Positions 44,205 to 54,370 of a stretch of 64,000 nucleotides of DNA are shown here, in pieces (positions within the stretch are counted from its first letter, which is position 1; each line of letters begins with the position of its first letter). A program made the translations under genes and the position numbers. The stretch is from Bactericera cockerelli (Eukaryota; Arthropoda; Insecta; Hemiptera; Triozidae). Where the stretch lies: assembly GCA_024516035.1 (NCBI GenBank), contig CM044966.1:1115296-1179295 (forward strand), written 5' to 3'. The notes under the pieces were generated by a model. It saw only the letters and a list, made by a program, of their open reading frames with translations. It had not been told where the DNA came from and did no database searches.

Positions 44205-44475
44205 TTATTATGTCACAATTTTAGTGGGTAGCGCAGAATCATAGGACTTTACCACTTTAATTTACAATATCTTGTATTATTATTTTTTTGCCCATGATTC
44301 TCCCACTGGTCACTGCTTCACATCAAAGCAGCTACTCATTTTTCCTCACGAGGTATGAGTGGACGCCGAACATCCAAGTACAGAGCAGAAAAAATCCTCC
44401 CCCGCTGGGAATCGAACCCAGGTCACCATGTGTGCAATGCCTAGCGCGCTAACTCACTCTGCCACAGTGACTACT
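44205..44475 (-). repeat. SINE family B, near full length
   Basis: Minus strand from 44475: GTCACTGTGGCAGAGTGAGT, TAGCGCGCTAGGCATTGCAC, GGGTTCGATTCCCAGCGGG, then GGATGTTCGGCGTCCACTCA, TACCTCGTGAGGAAAAATGA and a tail with GATTCTGCGCTACCCACT. Confidence 0.76.
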
Positions 44476-44727
44476 GAACACGTTCAATAACTTAGACATA
44501 AGACCTGATTCTACCTGAAATTAAACTACAACGAATTCACAGATTTTCTGAACTCTTAATAGCAGAACCTCATTCAAAATTTGAATGAGGCCTCTCCAGA
44601 GCCATGAAAGTGATCTTCAAAGGATTTTTCATATCGCCGGTAGTTCTCGAGATATTTGAATCTCTTCTTTATAATACTTACTTACTTACTTAGATAATAT
44701 AATATATATACCCTGTTTAGTGTTTAT

Positions 44728-44888
44728 CCTCTTCGCGCCCAACACCAATTTATGTTTTGTAGTACAAAGTGATCGGTGGCCTCGCCCGAGGACAAACATT
44801 TTATGCTACTTGGTAGTATAAATTTATAGCTTGGCACTTAGTACTATAAAATAAATGTCCTCTCACGAGGACATTGGGCGCGAAGAGG
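44728..44888. mobile_element. 161-bp MITE with CCTCTTCGCGCCC ends
   Basis: Terminal inverted repeats CCTCTTCGCGCCC/GGGCGCGAAGAGG. The right flank is TTAA (44889-44892), the left TTAT (44724-44727). A second inverted pair (CGAGGACAAACATTTTAT / ATAAATGTCCTCTCACGAGG) lies inside. TTAA with CC-starting ends suggests a piggyBac-type MITE with one mutated flank base. Confidence 0.65.
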
Positions 44889-45044
44889 TTAAATCTATCA
44901 AATTAATTTCTTATTAATAAAAGCAAAATAAATGCCACTGAAATTTGAATTAATAGCTTCGAGGTCTGATTTGAAACATACAACATGGAAAATTTCACTA
45001 GATTGACTACAGGGCAGCATTGCAACATGACAAAATCGTCAAGT

Positions 45045-45402
45045 CAGAGGTTCCCAACCGGTGGGCCGCGAATGCTGGCCGAAACTAAGAAATAATATTA
45101 AAATAGTGCAAAATAAGTACGTTATGAATAAATCGGTCGTCGTGATAAAATATTAACTAAGGGATTCGCTTTGATTGTGTAAATTTAATCATTCAATTAA
45201 CTTGGCGGAAGATTTTATATTATATATATTATTTAGCTTATATTATATATTATTTAGCTTGTGGGGGCCCAGTAATATTTTCAAAACAATTTTGCGGCCC
45301 ACCCCGATTTTATAAATTATGAATATATAAAATCGGGATGGGCCGCAAAATTGTTTTAAAAATATTATTGGGCCCCCAAGCTAAATAGTTTGGGAACCGC
45401 TG
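45045..45402. mobile_element. hAT-type MITE
   Basis: The ends are CAGAGGTTCCCAACCGGTGG and, inverted, CAGCGGTTCCCAAACTATTT, the CAGNGGTTCCCAA start typical of hAT MITEs. The flanking 8-mers CGTCAAGT (45037-45044) and CGTTAGGT (45403-45410) agree at six of eight positions. The interior has a strong inverted repeat at 45237-45392 around GCGGCCCACCCCGATTTTAT. Confidence 0.78.
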
Positions 45403-45579
45403 CGTTAGGTAACCCAGACCAATTCTCTTGATAATGGAAAGTTTATGGTTTATTCGATATGGTTTTTTTTTGTTCAATATTTCTCGTCCATTCATTTCAT
45501 TTGGTCAACAGTTTCTCGAAATAGTTGAACAATTTCCATACTTTTCAACGCTCGTGTGGTATACACGATATATATGTAC

Positions 45580-45665
45580 ATATACAGATTATACAGGGTA
45601 TATACATGATATATACAGGGTATTTAAATGATTTATACAGAGTATATACATGATGTATACAGGGT
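45580..45665. repeat. Short tandem repeat with TATACAGGGTAT
   Basis: About four units of 20-26 bp (TATACAGGGTATATACATGA and variants). Confidence 0.7.
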
Positions 45666-45669
45666 AGAA

Positions 45670-46200
45670 ATTTATGGTTATATTCTAATATTGTTAAATA
45701 ACTTTATCACGTTTAAGGTATTCTTGTTTTCAAAATTTACTTATTTATGGACGTCACGGATAATTTCCATGTTGTTAAAATTTTGATAATATAATAATCC
45801 AAATAATCACATTATTATTACTTGCAGTACAACGTCCTTGAATACTGCACACTGTTTTGTTCTGAAATTTATATTTAGTAATGTGAATACAAATTTAGAC
45901 CGAAATTTTCCTTTCCGAAATGGTATGGATGTAATAGAAAAGTGGCCTAAAGTAATACGAAAGCAGTTCCGGGGCATATAACTACCTTTAAAAAATAGAT
46001 AATAATAATAATAAGTATAGCAATAATATCCCCATACCCATAGCTTCATTCCCATCAAATGAGTCGGAAATGTTCTCACACAAGTGCTCTCCATTCGATT
46101 GTTCACATCCAATACAAGCTGTTCACCTCAAAAAACTGCTTCACCTACACTTCCCCACTCAATACACACCCATTCTCTTTCTCTATCTATCTCTCCCCCA
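45670..46200. other. No gene seen
   Basis: AT-rich; the 101-residue minus-strand frame (45807-46112) and overlapping + frame show no known motif. Confidence 0.4.
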
Positions 46201-46204
46201 ACCC

Positions 46205-46520
46205 AACCGTTACGCCAGCCTCCGTGGCGTAACGGTTGTGACTACTGCCCATAGTCCAGAGATCCTGAGTTCGTTTCCTGGTTGGAGCAGACTTATCGCA
46301 CAGAAAATTTTTTTCCCTCCGGCCCTACCCAAGCTGGGTGAGGTTAATGTGGGTAGCTGGTACGATTCCCAGCGAATGGAATGTAAAACCCCCGTCCTAT
46401 CTACCTCAAGTCAGTATTTTAAAACCAAATAGAATCAATGGACATGAAAGGAGGCTAGATATTGAATCTGGGCGTCCATATAATCCTCTCACCACCGTGA
46501 CTCACGGAAACCGAATAATT
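46205..46520 (+). repeat. SINE family C, full length
   Basis: tRNA-like head GCCTCCGTGGCGTAACGGTT (A-box) and GAGTTCGTTTCCTGGTTGG (B-box). The body has CTGGGTGAGGTTAATGTGGG and CAGCGAATGGAATGTAAAAC, shared with 5S-headed family D. The 3' part reads AATAGAATCAATGGACATG to CTCTCACCACCGTGACTCAC. Confidence 0.76.
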
Positions 46521-46589
46521 ATTATTATCCCAACCCAAATTACACCCTCTCCCCCTCTTTCTCTCTGTCTATTCCTTTTTTCTTGTACC

Positions 46590-46890
46590 CCCAATCCATC
46601 GACACCCAATCTAAAGTCCCTCTATCCACAACCCAATCTAAACTCCATCTATCCACACCCAATCTAAACTCCCTCCATCCACACCCAATCTAAACTTTCT
46701 CTATCCACTCCCAATCTAAACTCCCTCTATCCACACCCAATCTAATGTTCCTCTATCCACACCCAATCTAATCTTCCTCTATCCACTCCCAATCTTAACT
46801 TCCTCTATCCACACCCAATCTAATCTCCCTCTATCCACTCCCAATCTAAACTCTCTATATCCACACCAAATCTAAACTCCCCATAAAATG
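46590..46890. repeat. 26-bp minisatellite, about eleven units
   Basis: Units of CTCTATCCACACCCAATCTA plus AACTCC with point variants, period about 26 bp. Confidence 0.88.
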
Positions 46891-46994
46891 TTTACATTCC
46901 CCTAAAGATTGCTTCTACCCTACTAAACATATACTTGGAAATTGCCCAATGACCGTGAGAGTGTTATGAAATTCCTTTCCCAGTATGCTCACAT

Positions 46995-47005
46995 TGCTCA
47001 CCTCC

Positions 47006-47065
<60 letters not shown>

Positions 47066-48060
47066 CTTCCTTTTTCTCTCTCTCTCTCTCTTTCTCTCTC
47101 TCTATTTCTTTCTCACTCTCTCTCTCACCCTCCTTAATTTTTAGTACCATTGCCCTCCCTCTATTCTCTTTGCTTTATATTTACATCCTTCATCTATGGC
47201 TTTCATATATTCTTCCTTATGTTTATTTCTCTCTCTCTTTTCTCTCCCTATATCTCTCCTTCTCTTTCTTTCTTTCTCTCTCTCTCCCTATCACCCATTC
47301 TTTCTCTTTCTATTCCTATCTCTCCCATTCTTTCTCTTTCTCTCCCTATCTCTATCTCTCTTCATTTCCTATTTCTCTCTCTCCTTCTCTCCTTATCTCT
47401 CCCTCCCATTCTTTGTCTTTCTATTCCTATCTCTCTTTTTCTCTCTCTCTCTCTTTATCTTCAATGTTCTTCATTTTGAGGTCTGGTCTTCTTACATTGT
47501 GAGTAATTTGCTTTTCTCCTCTCCACACTATCTCATTATCTCTCTCTCCCTATTTCGCTCTCTCTTTCTATCTCACCCTCTCTCTCTCTCTCTCTCTCTC
47601 TCTTTTTCTCTCTCTCTTTATCCTTAATTTTGAGGTCTGGTCTTTATGTCAACCGGGATTTCCATTACGTTTCCTGCTTACCAATAATTGAGAGTAATTT
47701 GCTTTTCTCTTCTCCCTCTTTCTCTCTCTCTCTTCTCCCTCTCGATCTCTCCTACCTTCTCAATCTCTCTTACTCTAATTCAATCTCTATTTGTATCATT
47801 CTCTTTCTCTTACCTTCTCTCTCTTTTCCGCCTCTATCTCATTCTCTCTCTCTCTCTCTCACTCAAATCTATTTATATCTTTCTACTTCTACCTATCTCC
47901 TACATTTTCCTCTCTAATGAAGTCCTTATTCCTCTCTATATTTATCTCTCTCTCTCTCTCTCTCTTTCTCCTTAGCTTAGCTCAAAACCACTCTCTCTTT
48001 CATTTTTCTCTCTCTCTCTCTCTCCCCTTTCTCTCTCTCTCTCTCTCTCTCCACATCTTT
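46995..48060. repeat. CT-rich tract about 1 kb long
   Basis: (CT)n arrays (for example 47009-47061) and CT-rich DNA with rare interruptions. A segment with TTTTGAGGTCTGGTCTT and GAGTAATTTGCTTTTCTC is repeated at about 47475 and 47630-47700. Several overlapping Ser/Leu/Phe frames are spurious. Confidence 0.88.
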
Positions 48061-48191
48061 CATATTCAAGTCCAATATTTTCTGTTTGTTTGCTTTGTTT
48101 ACACAGAGAGATTTTCTGTCCACAATCTTCCTCTCTTTCTCTCTTGCCCACTCTTTCTTCTTTTTCTTATATACCGGGTGTTTTCTTATAA

Positions 48192-48930
48192 CCTCAAAAC
48201 TCAAATTACCGGGGTGTTTGTGTTCAGTCAGCTATTCCAAAAATCCTCGATAAGCTAATCACTATCAATCTCACTGCGGCATGTAAACATTTCATCGCTG
48301 ATCAACAACATGGTTTTACCTCCAAAAGATCAACCGTTTCTAATCTACTCTGTTATCAAAATGATAATTTTGAGACCTTACAATCTGGCTGCGCGGTGCA
48401 CTTTATCTACACCGATGTCGCCAAAGCATTCGATCGGGTCGATAGTCGCTTTCTTTTGACAAAATTGCAATCGTATGGTATCGGAGGCTCATTTCTTCTT
48501 TGGCTCTCGGATTACCTCTCAGATAGAAACCAATGTGTGCGCGTTGGTGATTGTATATCCCAACCTGTACGGGTTCTGTCTGGGGTTGGTCAGGGAAGCC
48601 ACATTGGTCCTCTCCTTTTTAGCTTGTTCTCCAATGATTTGCCACTTCATATACGACATTCTTCGCTATTGATGTTTGCCGATGATGTTAGTTAAGCTGT
48701 ACAGAACTATCTCAAATCTGGACAACTACCAACTTCATCAACTTGATCTCTTCAGTTTCTTCAAATGGTTGACTTCCAATGGTTTGGAGTTATTTCTGCA
48801 CAAATGTGCAGTAATGATCTTTTCTCTCTGTAACGAATCTTTACACTTCACGTATTATCTTGACTCTACTTCTTTGAGCAATGTCGTACAAATGAAAGAT
48901 TTAGGTTTTTGGACACTACTAACTTCGCAA
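48192..48930 (+). pseudogene. LINE reverse transcriptase, truncated at both ends, frameshifted
   Basis: The coding match begins before the first ATG: NYRGVCVQSAIPKILDKLI is the conserved NYR.IS.LS.IPK..EKLI block. It is followed by FIADQQHGFTSKRSTVSNLL (fingers), motif A YTDVAKAFDRVD, motif B SGVGQGSHIGPLLFSLFSND and motif C FADDV. Just after motif C the frame changes near 48690 and continues in another frame as LFSFFKWLTSNGLELFLHKC and VVQMKDLGF. Sequence identity is lost after about 48930, before the thumb. It is a clear RT domain of an insect non-LTR element, distinct from the copy at 2.2-3.4 kb. The glycine-rich motif B and FADD box look intact apart from the frameshift. Confidence 0.88.
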
Positions 48931-49116
48931 CCAAAAAGAATATTTTCGATATTTCAATATAATTTTTTTAGGATCTTTTCAAATTCTAGTAAATTTATGA
49001 ATTTATTCTATTTTTTTTTTTTTTATTCTAGTAAAATTTCAGGTCTCTTACTTAAAAAGTTTTCTAGTAATTGAGAAAATAAAAGTGTCCGTTTTTTTAC
49101 TGAACACTCAGTACAG

Positions 49117-49315
49117 TATTGGGTGGAAGAGATTGCCATAGGCAATAACCCCGCCCTTTAGTTAGGACATATGTATATATTTTATTTATTTTTTTCTTGT
49201 GTTATATTATTATTATTGTCATTTTTATATTTACTTTTTCCCATTATTTGTCTGAATTTGTCTGTATGTTCTACTAATAAAGTGTTTCTAAAAAAAAAAA
49301 AAAAAAAAAATAGTA
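49117..49315 (+). repeat. LINE 3' tail, family M, with poly(A)
   Basis: TTGGGTGGAAGAGATTGCCA, GGCAATAACCCCGCCCTTTA, GTTAGGACAT, then CTAATAAAGTGTTTCT and about 20 A. Probably the 3' UTR of the LINE at 48192-48930 after an internal deletion. Matching tails without poly(A) are at 14090 and 52838. Confidence 0.7.
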
Positions 49316-49324
49316 CATTAATTT

Positions 49325-49530
49325 CACTCTCTGTTCTACTTCTCTCTCTTTCTCTCTCCCTCTCTTACGATCTCTTTCCCTCTCTTACTATCTCTTTCCC
49401 TCTCTTACTATCTCTCTCTATCTCTCTCTCTATATCTCCCTCTTTCTATTTCCCTCCCTCTCCCTGTTTCTCTCTTTCTCTCTCTTTCTTTCTTTCTCTC
49501 TCTCTCTCTCTTTCTGTTCACTCTTTTTAA
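49325..49530. repeat. CT-rich tract
   Basis: CT repeats with TCTCTTACTATCTCTTTCCC repeated three times. Confidence 0.85.
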
Positions 49531-49569
49531 TATTTTGTTGTGAATTTTCGTATATTTTCGTGTTTGCTT

Positions 49570-49930
49570 GAATTCATACGAATCCCATTCATTTATACTA
49601 TTTCAACCATTACACATCATGTCTTGTTCAATTCGTACTTATTCCTTTCAATCATACTCTTATAACCATACTCCTCACCTTTCATATTTTGTTCAATCCG
49701 TACTCCTTTCTTTCATCCATACTCGTCTAACCATACTCTTTACTTTCACCTATACCCTATAAACCATACTCCTTCCTTTCATCCATACTATTTAAATCAC
49801 TTTTCCTTTTCATCCATACTATTAAAACCATACTGCTTTCTTTCACCTTTAAACTTACACATTGCAGTTCAAGTTTTTTTCAATTCATACTCCTTCTTTT
49901 CAACCATACTCTTTTAACCTCGCTCTTTCC
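49570..49930. repeat. Degenerate tandem repeat, unit about 26 bp
   Basis: Variants of CTTTCATCCATACTCNTNTAACCATACTC recur about a dozen times. Confidence 0.62.
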
Positions 49931-50094
49931 ACTTGATGTTTTCGTTCAGAACTGTTGTCTACAATGTCAGCTTCCCTTTTCAATTCCTTTCTGTTGTTCC
50001 AAGTTGAAATTGTGTTTTGTTTAGTAGCATACTTGAAAATTTGTTTAAATTTGTTTCTCGAACTCCCTCTCTCACTTCATCTTTTCTATTTCCT

Positions 50095-50650
50095 CTCACT
50101 CTTTCTCTCTCTCTCTCTCTCTTTCTCTCTGTTCCTTTCAGATTCATTCCCCCCTTCTTGAATTTGGGTTTTCTCTTTTTCTTTTCCCATCTACTTTTCT
50201 CTCGCTGCTTTGGCTTTGTATACATTTGAGATTTTCTTTACGATTACAATGTTATTTTCCTTTTTTATTTTTTTTTCTCTCTCTCTCCTACTTTCTCTAT
50301 TTTTTTTTTTTTTTTTTTTTTCTTCTTTTGAAGTGGCTTTTCTTAAAGTACGAATAGTACGATACAATCATTTCCCTCACTCCTTTATCTTAATCTCTCT
50401 CTCTCTGTCTCTTTCTTTCTTTTTTATCTCTCTCATGGTCTGTTTCTTTCTTTCTTTTTTTTTCTCTCTCTCTCTCTGTGTTAATCTTCACAATACCCGG
50501 TTTCTTTTTCTTCAATTTAAATTTTCTTTCTTTTCTGTTTCCATTTTTTCCTATCTTGTTTTTTTTTTCTCTCTCTCTCTCTCTGTACTCTATTTACTCT
50601 TCTCTCTTGTCTGCATTGTAGTCTCTCTTTCTCTCTCTCTTTCAACAGTT
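50095..50650. repeat. T- and CT-rich low-complexity DNA
   Basis: CT runs at 50100-50145, 50395-50480, 50565-50645 and T-runs near 50260 and 50300. The 168-residue Phe/Ser-rich frame at 50210-50716 is an artefact. Confidence 0.75.
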
Positions 50651-51060
50651 TTATGGACAGTGGGCTTATTATTATTATTAATCTCCCCTAGGTATAAGCC
50701 GGGACACTCCAAGTAAAGTAACGTCAGAAGAATTACGGCTCACATGTCCAGCTCGACTTCACTACATGTTGCTTCTGCCTTCATATTCTTCGTAAAACGT
50801 CATTCATAATAAATGAGTTGTGAGTGATATCAGACAGGACGCCGTACCGTTCATTAACAGGATTCAATGGCGTAGACTTTGTGCCTTTTTTTCTACGTTT
50901 TTTTCTTCTTCTGCGAATATAATTCCAAGAGAGTGGAGGGAGGCTTCACTTTGTCTCAAAATGTTTACGTCCACTTTTTTACCTCCGAGAAATTTCTAAT
51001 ATTTTTTCTTCTAGACGTTCTAACTCTGCTGGAGCAGGTCGTTCGCGTCGATATCCTGTT
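50651..51060. other. No gene seen
   Basis: Unique-looking sequence with short frames only; an ATT triplet run at 50667-50682. Confidence 0.4.
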
Positions 51061-51061
51061 T

Positions 51062-51372
51062 CTAAATCCTCGTATACATTTCTAGTTTTTTCAGATATTT
51101 AATAAGTGAATCAACGCTTTCATTGTCATCTAATAGTGCTGGAAGAACAGGTAATGAAGATCTAATATTTTGCTGGAAGAACAGGTAATGAAGATCTAAT
51201 ATTTTACTTTAGGGGACATGATAAGATGTGAGGAACAGTGAGTAGCTCACCACAAGTACAAGAAGGAGAGGGAGTTTTCTTGAATAGGAAAGTGTGGGTG
51301 GCGCGTGTATGGCCAATCCTCATAGGCGTAAGCACAACCTCCTCATACCTGTTGTTCTTCTTGCGTACACCC
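51062..51372 (-). pseudogene. LINE RNase H-type C-terminal fragment
   Basis: On the minus strand from about 51360: NNRYEEVVLTPMRIGHTRAT, HTFLFKKTPSPSCTCGELLT and VPHILSCP, ending at DSLIKYLKKLEMYTRI and a stop at 51062-51064. The pattern R+GHTR.TH..L.....P.C.CG...TV.H+L..CP is the zinc-knuckle-like tail after the RNase H domain in insect I/Jockey-type LINEs. A 33-bp segment (GCTGGAAGAACAGGTAATGA plus AGATCTAATATTT) is duplicated at about 51137-51200. The fragment stops at the family H MITE at 51379. It is related to the copy at 59583-59830. Confidence 0.8.
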
Positions 51373-51378
51373 ACTTTA

Positions 51379-52109
51379 ATCAAATTTTAATATACATTAT
51401 GAAACGGAACAGCAGGAACATATTTACATGTTCGGGCCTTTTGATTGGTTGAAGATAAAGAAGATATAACAAGGTCATTTCAGAGATCAACAGAAGTGAA
51501 ATTTCTGTAATCAGCTGTATTTGTGCAGGTATTCTCTGATTGGTTCTTAGCTTATCTCATTTCAAAAATAATTTTTAAATGCAGATTCAAAATTTGGCGG
51601 TCTCATTTAATATTCTTTTTTTTAAGTGGGGTTTAACGTCGCTTTCAACTGCCATGGTCATATCACGACGGGGGTTTTACCCTACATTCGCAGGAAACTC
51701 ACAAACCTGCTACTCACATTGACCTCACCCAGCCTGAGTGGGGCCGGGAAAAGCCAGCGTCACGAGAATTAGAATTTGAATGGTCACCCATCCAAGTCTT
51801 AACCTCGCTGGATGTCGCTTAACTTCGGTGTTCTGAAGGGAACCGGTGTTTTCAACATGCCATCGACGCTGGCTATTTAATATTCAATTATCAAAAAGAC
51901 GCAGAATGAGAACCAATCAGAAGCTCTAGCTTCTGGTTGGTTCTCATCCGGAATGTTAGAACCGGAATGTTCTAACATTCCGGTTCCTTTTGGAGGAACA
52001 GATGATGTTCCTTGGTTTGTTTACATTTTGAAATAAACAGTGCATTTTATTAGGACTGTTCCGTTCCGTTTTGCTCTGTTCCGTTTCAAAATGTATAATA
52101 AAATTTGAT
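51379..52109. mobile_element. Family H MITE, copy 2, split by a SINE
   Basis: Terminal inverted repeats CAAATTTTAATATACATTAT-GAAACGGAACAG and the inverted GTTTCAAAATGTATAATAAA-ATTTG. The outer parts match copy 1 at 6608-9292. A SINE D occupies 51616-51874. The right part has a local inverted repeat at 51925-51990 (CCGGAATGTT/AACATTCCGG). Confidence 0.8.
51616..51874 (-). mobile_element. Full-length 5S-derived SINE (family D) with 11-bp target duplication
   Basis: ATTTAATATTC is found on both sides (51605-51615 and 51875-51885). Copy 1 of family H shows the same place without the insert. On the minus strand the element starts GCCAGCGTCGATGGCATGTT, like the 5' end of 5S rRNA. It continues ACCGGTTCCCTTCAGAACAC, CGAAGTTAAGCGACATCCAG and TTAAGACTTGGATGGGTGAC, which match the 5S middle and internal promoter. 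The body and tail follow and end in eight A. This is the structure of the SINE3 class, transcribed by RNA polymerase III from a type 1 promoter and moved by a LINE partner. Confidence 0.86.
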
Positions 52110-52154
52110 TTTTGATGAAATTGGAAACCTCATTGAGACAGAAAGTAATGACAG

Positions 52155-52252
52155 AGAGCCAGCGTCGATGGCGCGTAACAAGTTTATGAATTTCATGCGA
52201 AAGAAACACCCGTCTTGATATATGAACATGCAGTTGAAAGCGATGTTCCCCC
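52155..52252 (+). repeat. SINE family D, internally deleted
   Basis: Starts GCCAGCGTCGATGGCG, as the D head, then jumps to a tail-like stretch with ACACCCGTCTTGATATATGA and ATGCAGTTGAAAGCGATGTT. Confidence 0.55.
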
Positions 52253-52267
52253 CTCCCACATTTTTTT

Positions 52268-52362
52268 TATTTTTTCCTCACGAGGTATGGGTATGGACCC
52301 CGATCATCCAAATACAGAGCAGAAAAATCCCCGCGCTACTGGGCATTGCTCACTCGACTACC
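52268..52362 (-). repeat. SINE family B fragment
   Basis: TTTTTCCTCACGAGGTATGG, GACCCCGATCATCC and AATACAGAGCAGAAAAATCC match the B body. Confidence 0.6.
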
Positions 52363-52495
52363 TTATAAGGGAACAAAATGCCAAACATTTACGTTATAAA
52401 TTTTGTCAGTAAAAAAAAGGAAAAAAAAAATCAAAAACAAAAAAATCTTACCAATTAATTATTTTGTATACCTATGTATATATTTTCGTTTAAGA

Positions 52496-52790
52496 TGAGA
52501 GTTTCACAGCAGTTTTTATTTCGCAGCTTTGAAACAAGAGCTACTGTAGACGCTTGTGGTCTGTGTTGTAGCCTGCCCATCCCGTAGTATGCCTCCCGTC
52601 TGATGGGCGAGAAGTGACAAAATACTTCCCAATTAGGTGCTAGGTCAACACGGGCGTACCGGAAGGTATTCTTTACAAAAAATTGTAAACAAATTAAGAT
52701 TACAATTTTTTGTCGGCACGGGGGATCGAACCCGGGGCCTTCCGCATGGCAAGCGAGTGCTTAACCACTGAGCTAATCGCGCGCTAATAT
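52496..52790 (-). repeat. SINE family A, full length
   Basis: Minus strand from 52790: GCGCGATTAGCTCAGTGGTT, AAGCACTCGCTTGCCATGCG, GGTTCGATCCCCCGTGCCG, then GAATACCTTCCGGTACGCCC, ACTACGGGATGGGCAGGCTA and CTCTTGTTTCAAAGC. Confidence 0.78.
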
Positions 52791-52837
52791 TAGATAGTGG
52801 TTAGATCAACCTCTTTTATCTGACCACACAATCAAGG

Positions 52838-52990
52838 GTTAGGTGGAAGATGCCACAGGCAATAACCCCGTCCTTTAGGTAAGACATTAGTGTTATATCT
52901 TTTTACTTATTTATTTTGTCATTTGTTTGTTTTTTCTTAATTTAATACTATTAACATTGTACTCTGTCCTCCTAATAAAGCATACTATAA
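52838..52990 (+). repeat. LINE 3' tail, family M
   Basis: GTTAGGTGGAAGATGCCACA, GGCAATAACCCCGTCCTTTA and CTCCTAATAAAGCATA, then a short ATAATG tail. Confidence 0.65.
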
Positions 52991-52994
52991 TAAT

Positions 52995-53254
52995 GATAAT
53001 AACTTCTATACTTTTTCCACCAGCCGCCCCTCAGAGGGGTGGGTGACCTCTAGGGGTGGGGGACTATCTCGAGTGGACGAGCATGTCTAAATGAGGAGTT
53101 GAGGACAGTCGAGGAAAGAGGACAAACGAGGGATTAATGAGATGGTCACATCAATAATGGATCTCCGAGGGATGTAGGGTACTTAAGGGACATCCATGAG
53201 AGAGATGACCAGGGTCTTATATTAACAGGGCCCCGCTCAACAATATTTTTACAA
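52995..53254. other. No gene seen
   Basis: Locally GC-richer sequence without a recognised repeat or coding signal. Confidence 0.35.
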
Positions 53255-53410
53255 TCTGTATCAGTATCAACAGAAAAGTAAGAAGTTGTACTAGATGTAC
53301 ATGAAAATCAGAACATATCTGAACAGCTGTCTCGAGCTTATTTGCTCTCATCAGCAGTTAATAGTTCTGAATATCCATGCCATCATCTGAATATCCATGC
53401 CATCATGGAT
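53255..53410. repeat. Repeat K unit
   Basis: AGAAGTTGTACTAGATGTAC, AACAGCTGTCTCGAGCTTAT and TTGCTCTCATCAGCAG, with a small duplication of CTGAATATCCATGCCATCAT. Confidence 0.72.
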
Positions 53411-53489
53411 TTTTCAAGAGTATTTCAAGAGTATACGAGTATAAGTCCGAAAATTTAACCTACATATTGGATAACAGAGATATTTTTGT

Positions 53490-53730
53490 TGTTGTTTTAT
53501 TAGAATTTATCGTCGTTTTTCAACTGCTGGGTCATACATGACGGGGGTTTTACCCTCCATTCGTAGGAAACTTACAAACGTACTAGCCACATTGACCTCA
53601 CCCAGCCTGGGTTGGGCCGCAATGTCACCATCACGAAGTCTTCACTTCACTGGACGTCGCTTAACTTCGGTGATCCTACGAGAACCGGTGCATTCAACGT
53701 GTCATTGACGAACTTCAATCTTGTTTTATA
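53490..53730 (-). repeat. SINE family D
   Basis: Minus strand: GCACCGGTTCTCGTAGGATC, ACCGAAGTTAAGCGACGTCC (very close to 5S rRNA), then GCTGGGTGAGGTCAATGTGG and GGTAAAACCCCCGTCATGTA. Confidence 0.78.
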
Positions 53731-54165
53731 ACTCAACCCCTAGTCACCCATCAAATATTTCCACTAAAGCAGACGTGCACTGTTAGTCAAGTTATTAACG
53801 CACCAGTCTGGTAATCCAGGTAGCGTATAGTAATAATACCGCCTTATTAAATTTATACTGCCTGATTAGGACTATTAAAGTCCCATTATTCCAGCAGTAA
53901 ACCCAAGACATATTATTTTGTGGTAAAAATCCCGAATGGGAGGATAACTTATCATGTCCCGGCTACGTTTCCACCGTAGGGTATTCGATTAGCGTAGGGA
54001 TCCATGGGTTCGAATCCCACCCAGTGCATGATTTTTTTCTCATTAAATTGAGTTCTTGACCACATATTAATTAGACTCTGAGGGTTAGGTGGTAGAAAAT
54101 GCTCTCGGCATTAACCTAGCCTAGTGCTTATCTTCCACTATAGAGTGTTATTATTATTATCAGTA
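53731..54165 (+). repeat. SINE family E interrupted by SINE family F
   Basis: Left part 53731-53827 (TTAGTCAAGTTATTAACGC, GGTAATCCAGGTAGCGTA) and right part 53990-54165 (GGGTTCGAATCCCACCCAGT, TCTGAGGGTTAGGTGGTAGA, TTATCTTCCACTATAGAG). Upstream sequence CTTGTTTTATAA...CACCCATCAAATATTTCC is also found beside the copy at 60640-60850, so the element may extend further 5'. Confidence 0.76.
53828..53989 (-). mobile_element. SINE family F nested in SINE E, 7-bp duplication
   Basis: TAGCGTA is present at 53821-53827 and again at 53990-53996, while intact E copies have it once. The insert matches the F body (TAATACCGCC, CTGCCTGATTAGGACTATTA, GGGAGGATAACTTATCATGT) but lacks most of the tRNA-like head. 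Confidence 0.75.
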
Positions 54166-54370
54166 TCAGGATAAACAGAGAAGTGAGAAGTTGTACTAGA
54201 TGTACATGAATATTAGGACATACCTGGACAGCTGTTTCGAGCCTATTTGCTCTCATCAGCAGGTAATAGTTCTGAGTATCCATGCCATCAACTAACCTCT
54301 CTTTTTTAATCAGTATAAAAAGAGGAGTGAGAAGTTGTACTAGATGTACATAAATATTGGGACATATAAT
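54166..54370. repeat. Repeat K, one and a half units
   Basis: AGAAGTTGTACTAGATGTAC and CCTGGACAGCTGTTTCGAGC with GCAGGTAATAGTTCTGAGTA, then a second partial unit. Confidence 0.72.

Noticed and set aside
46942..48258. Several overlapping Ser/Leu/Phe-rich frames
   Set aside because: CT-rich low complexity; apparent membrane segments are compositional.
51770..51874. Possible 5S rRNA gene
   Set aside because: Only part of the 5S sequence is kept, it runs straight into a SINE body with poly(A), and it is flanked by a target duplication.
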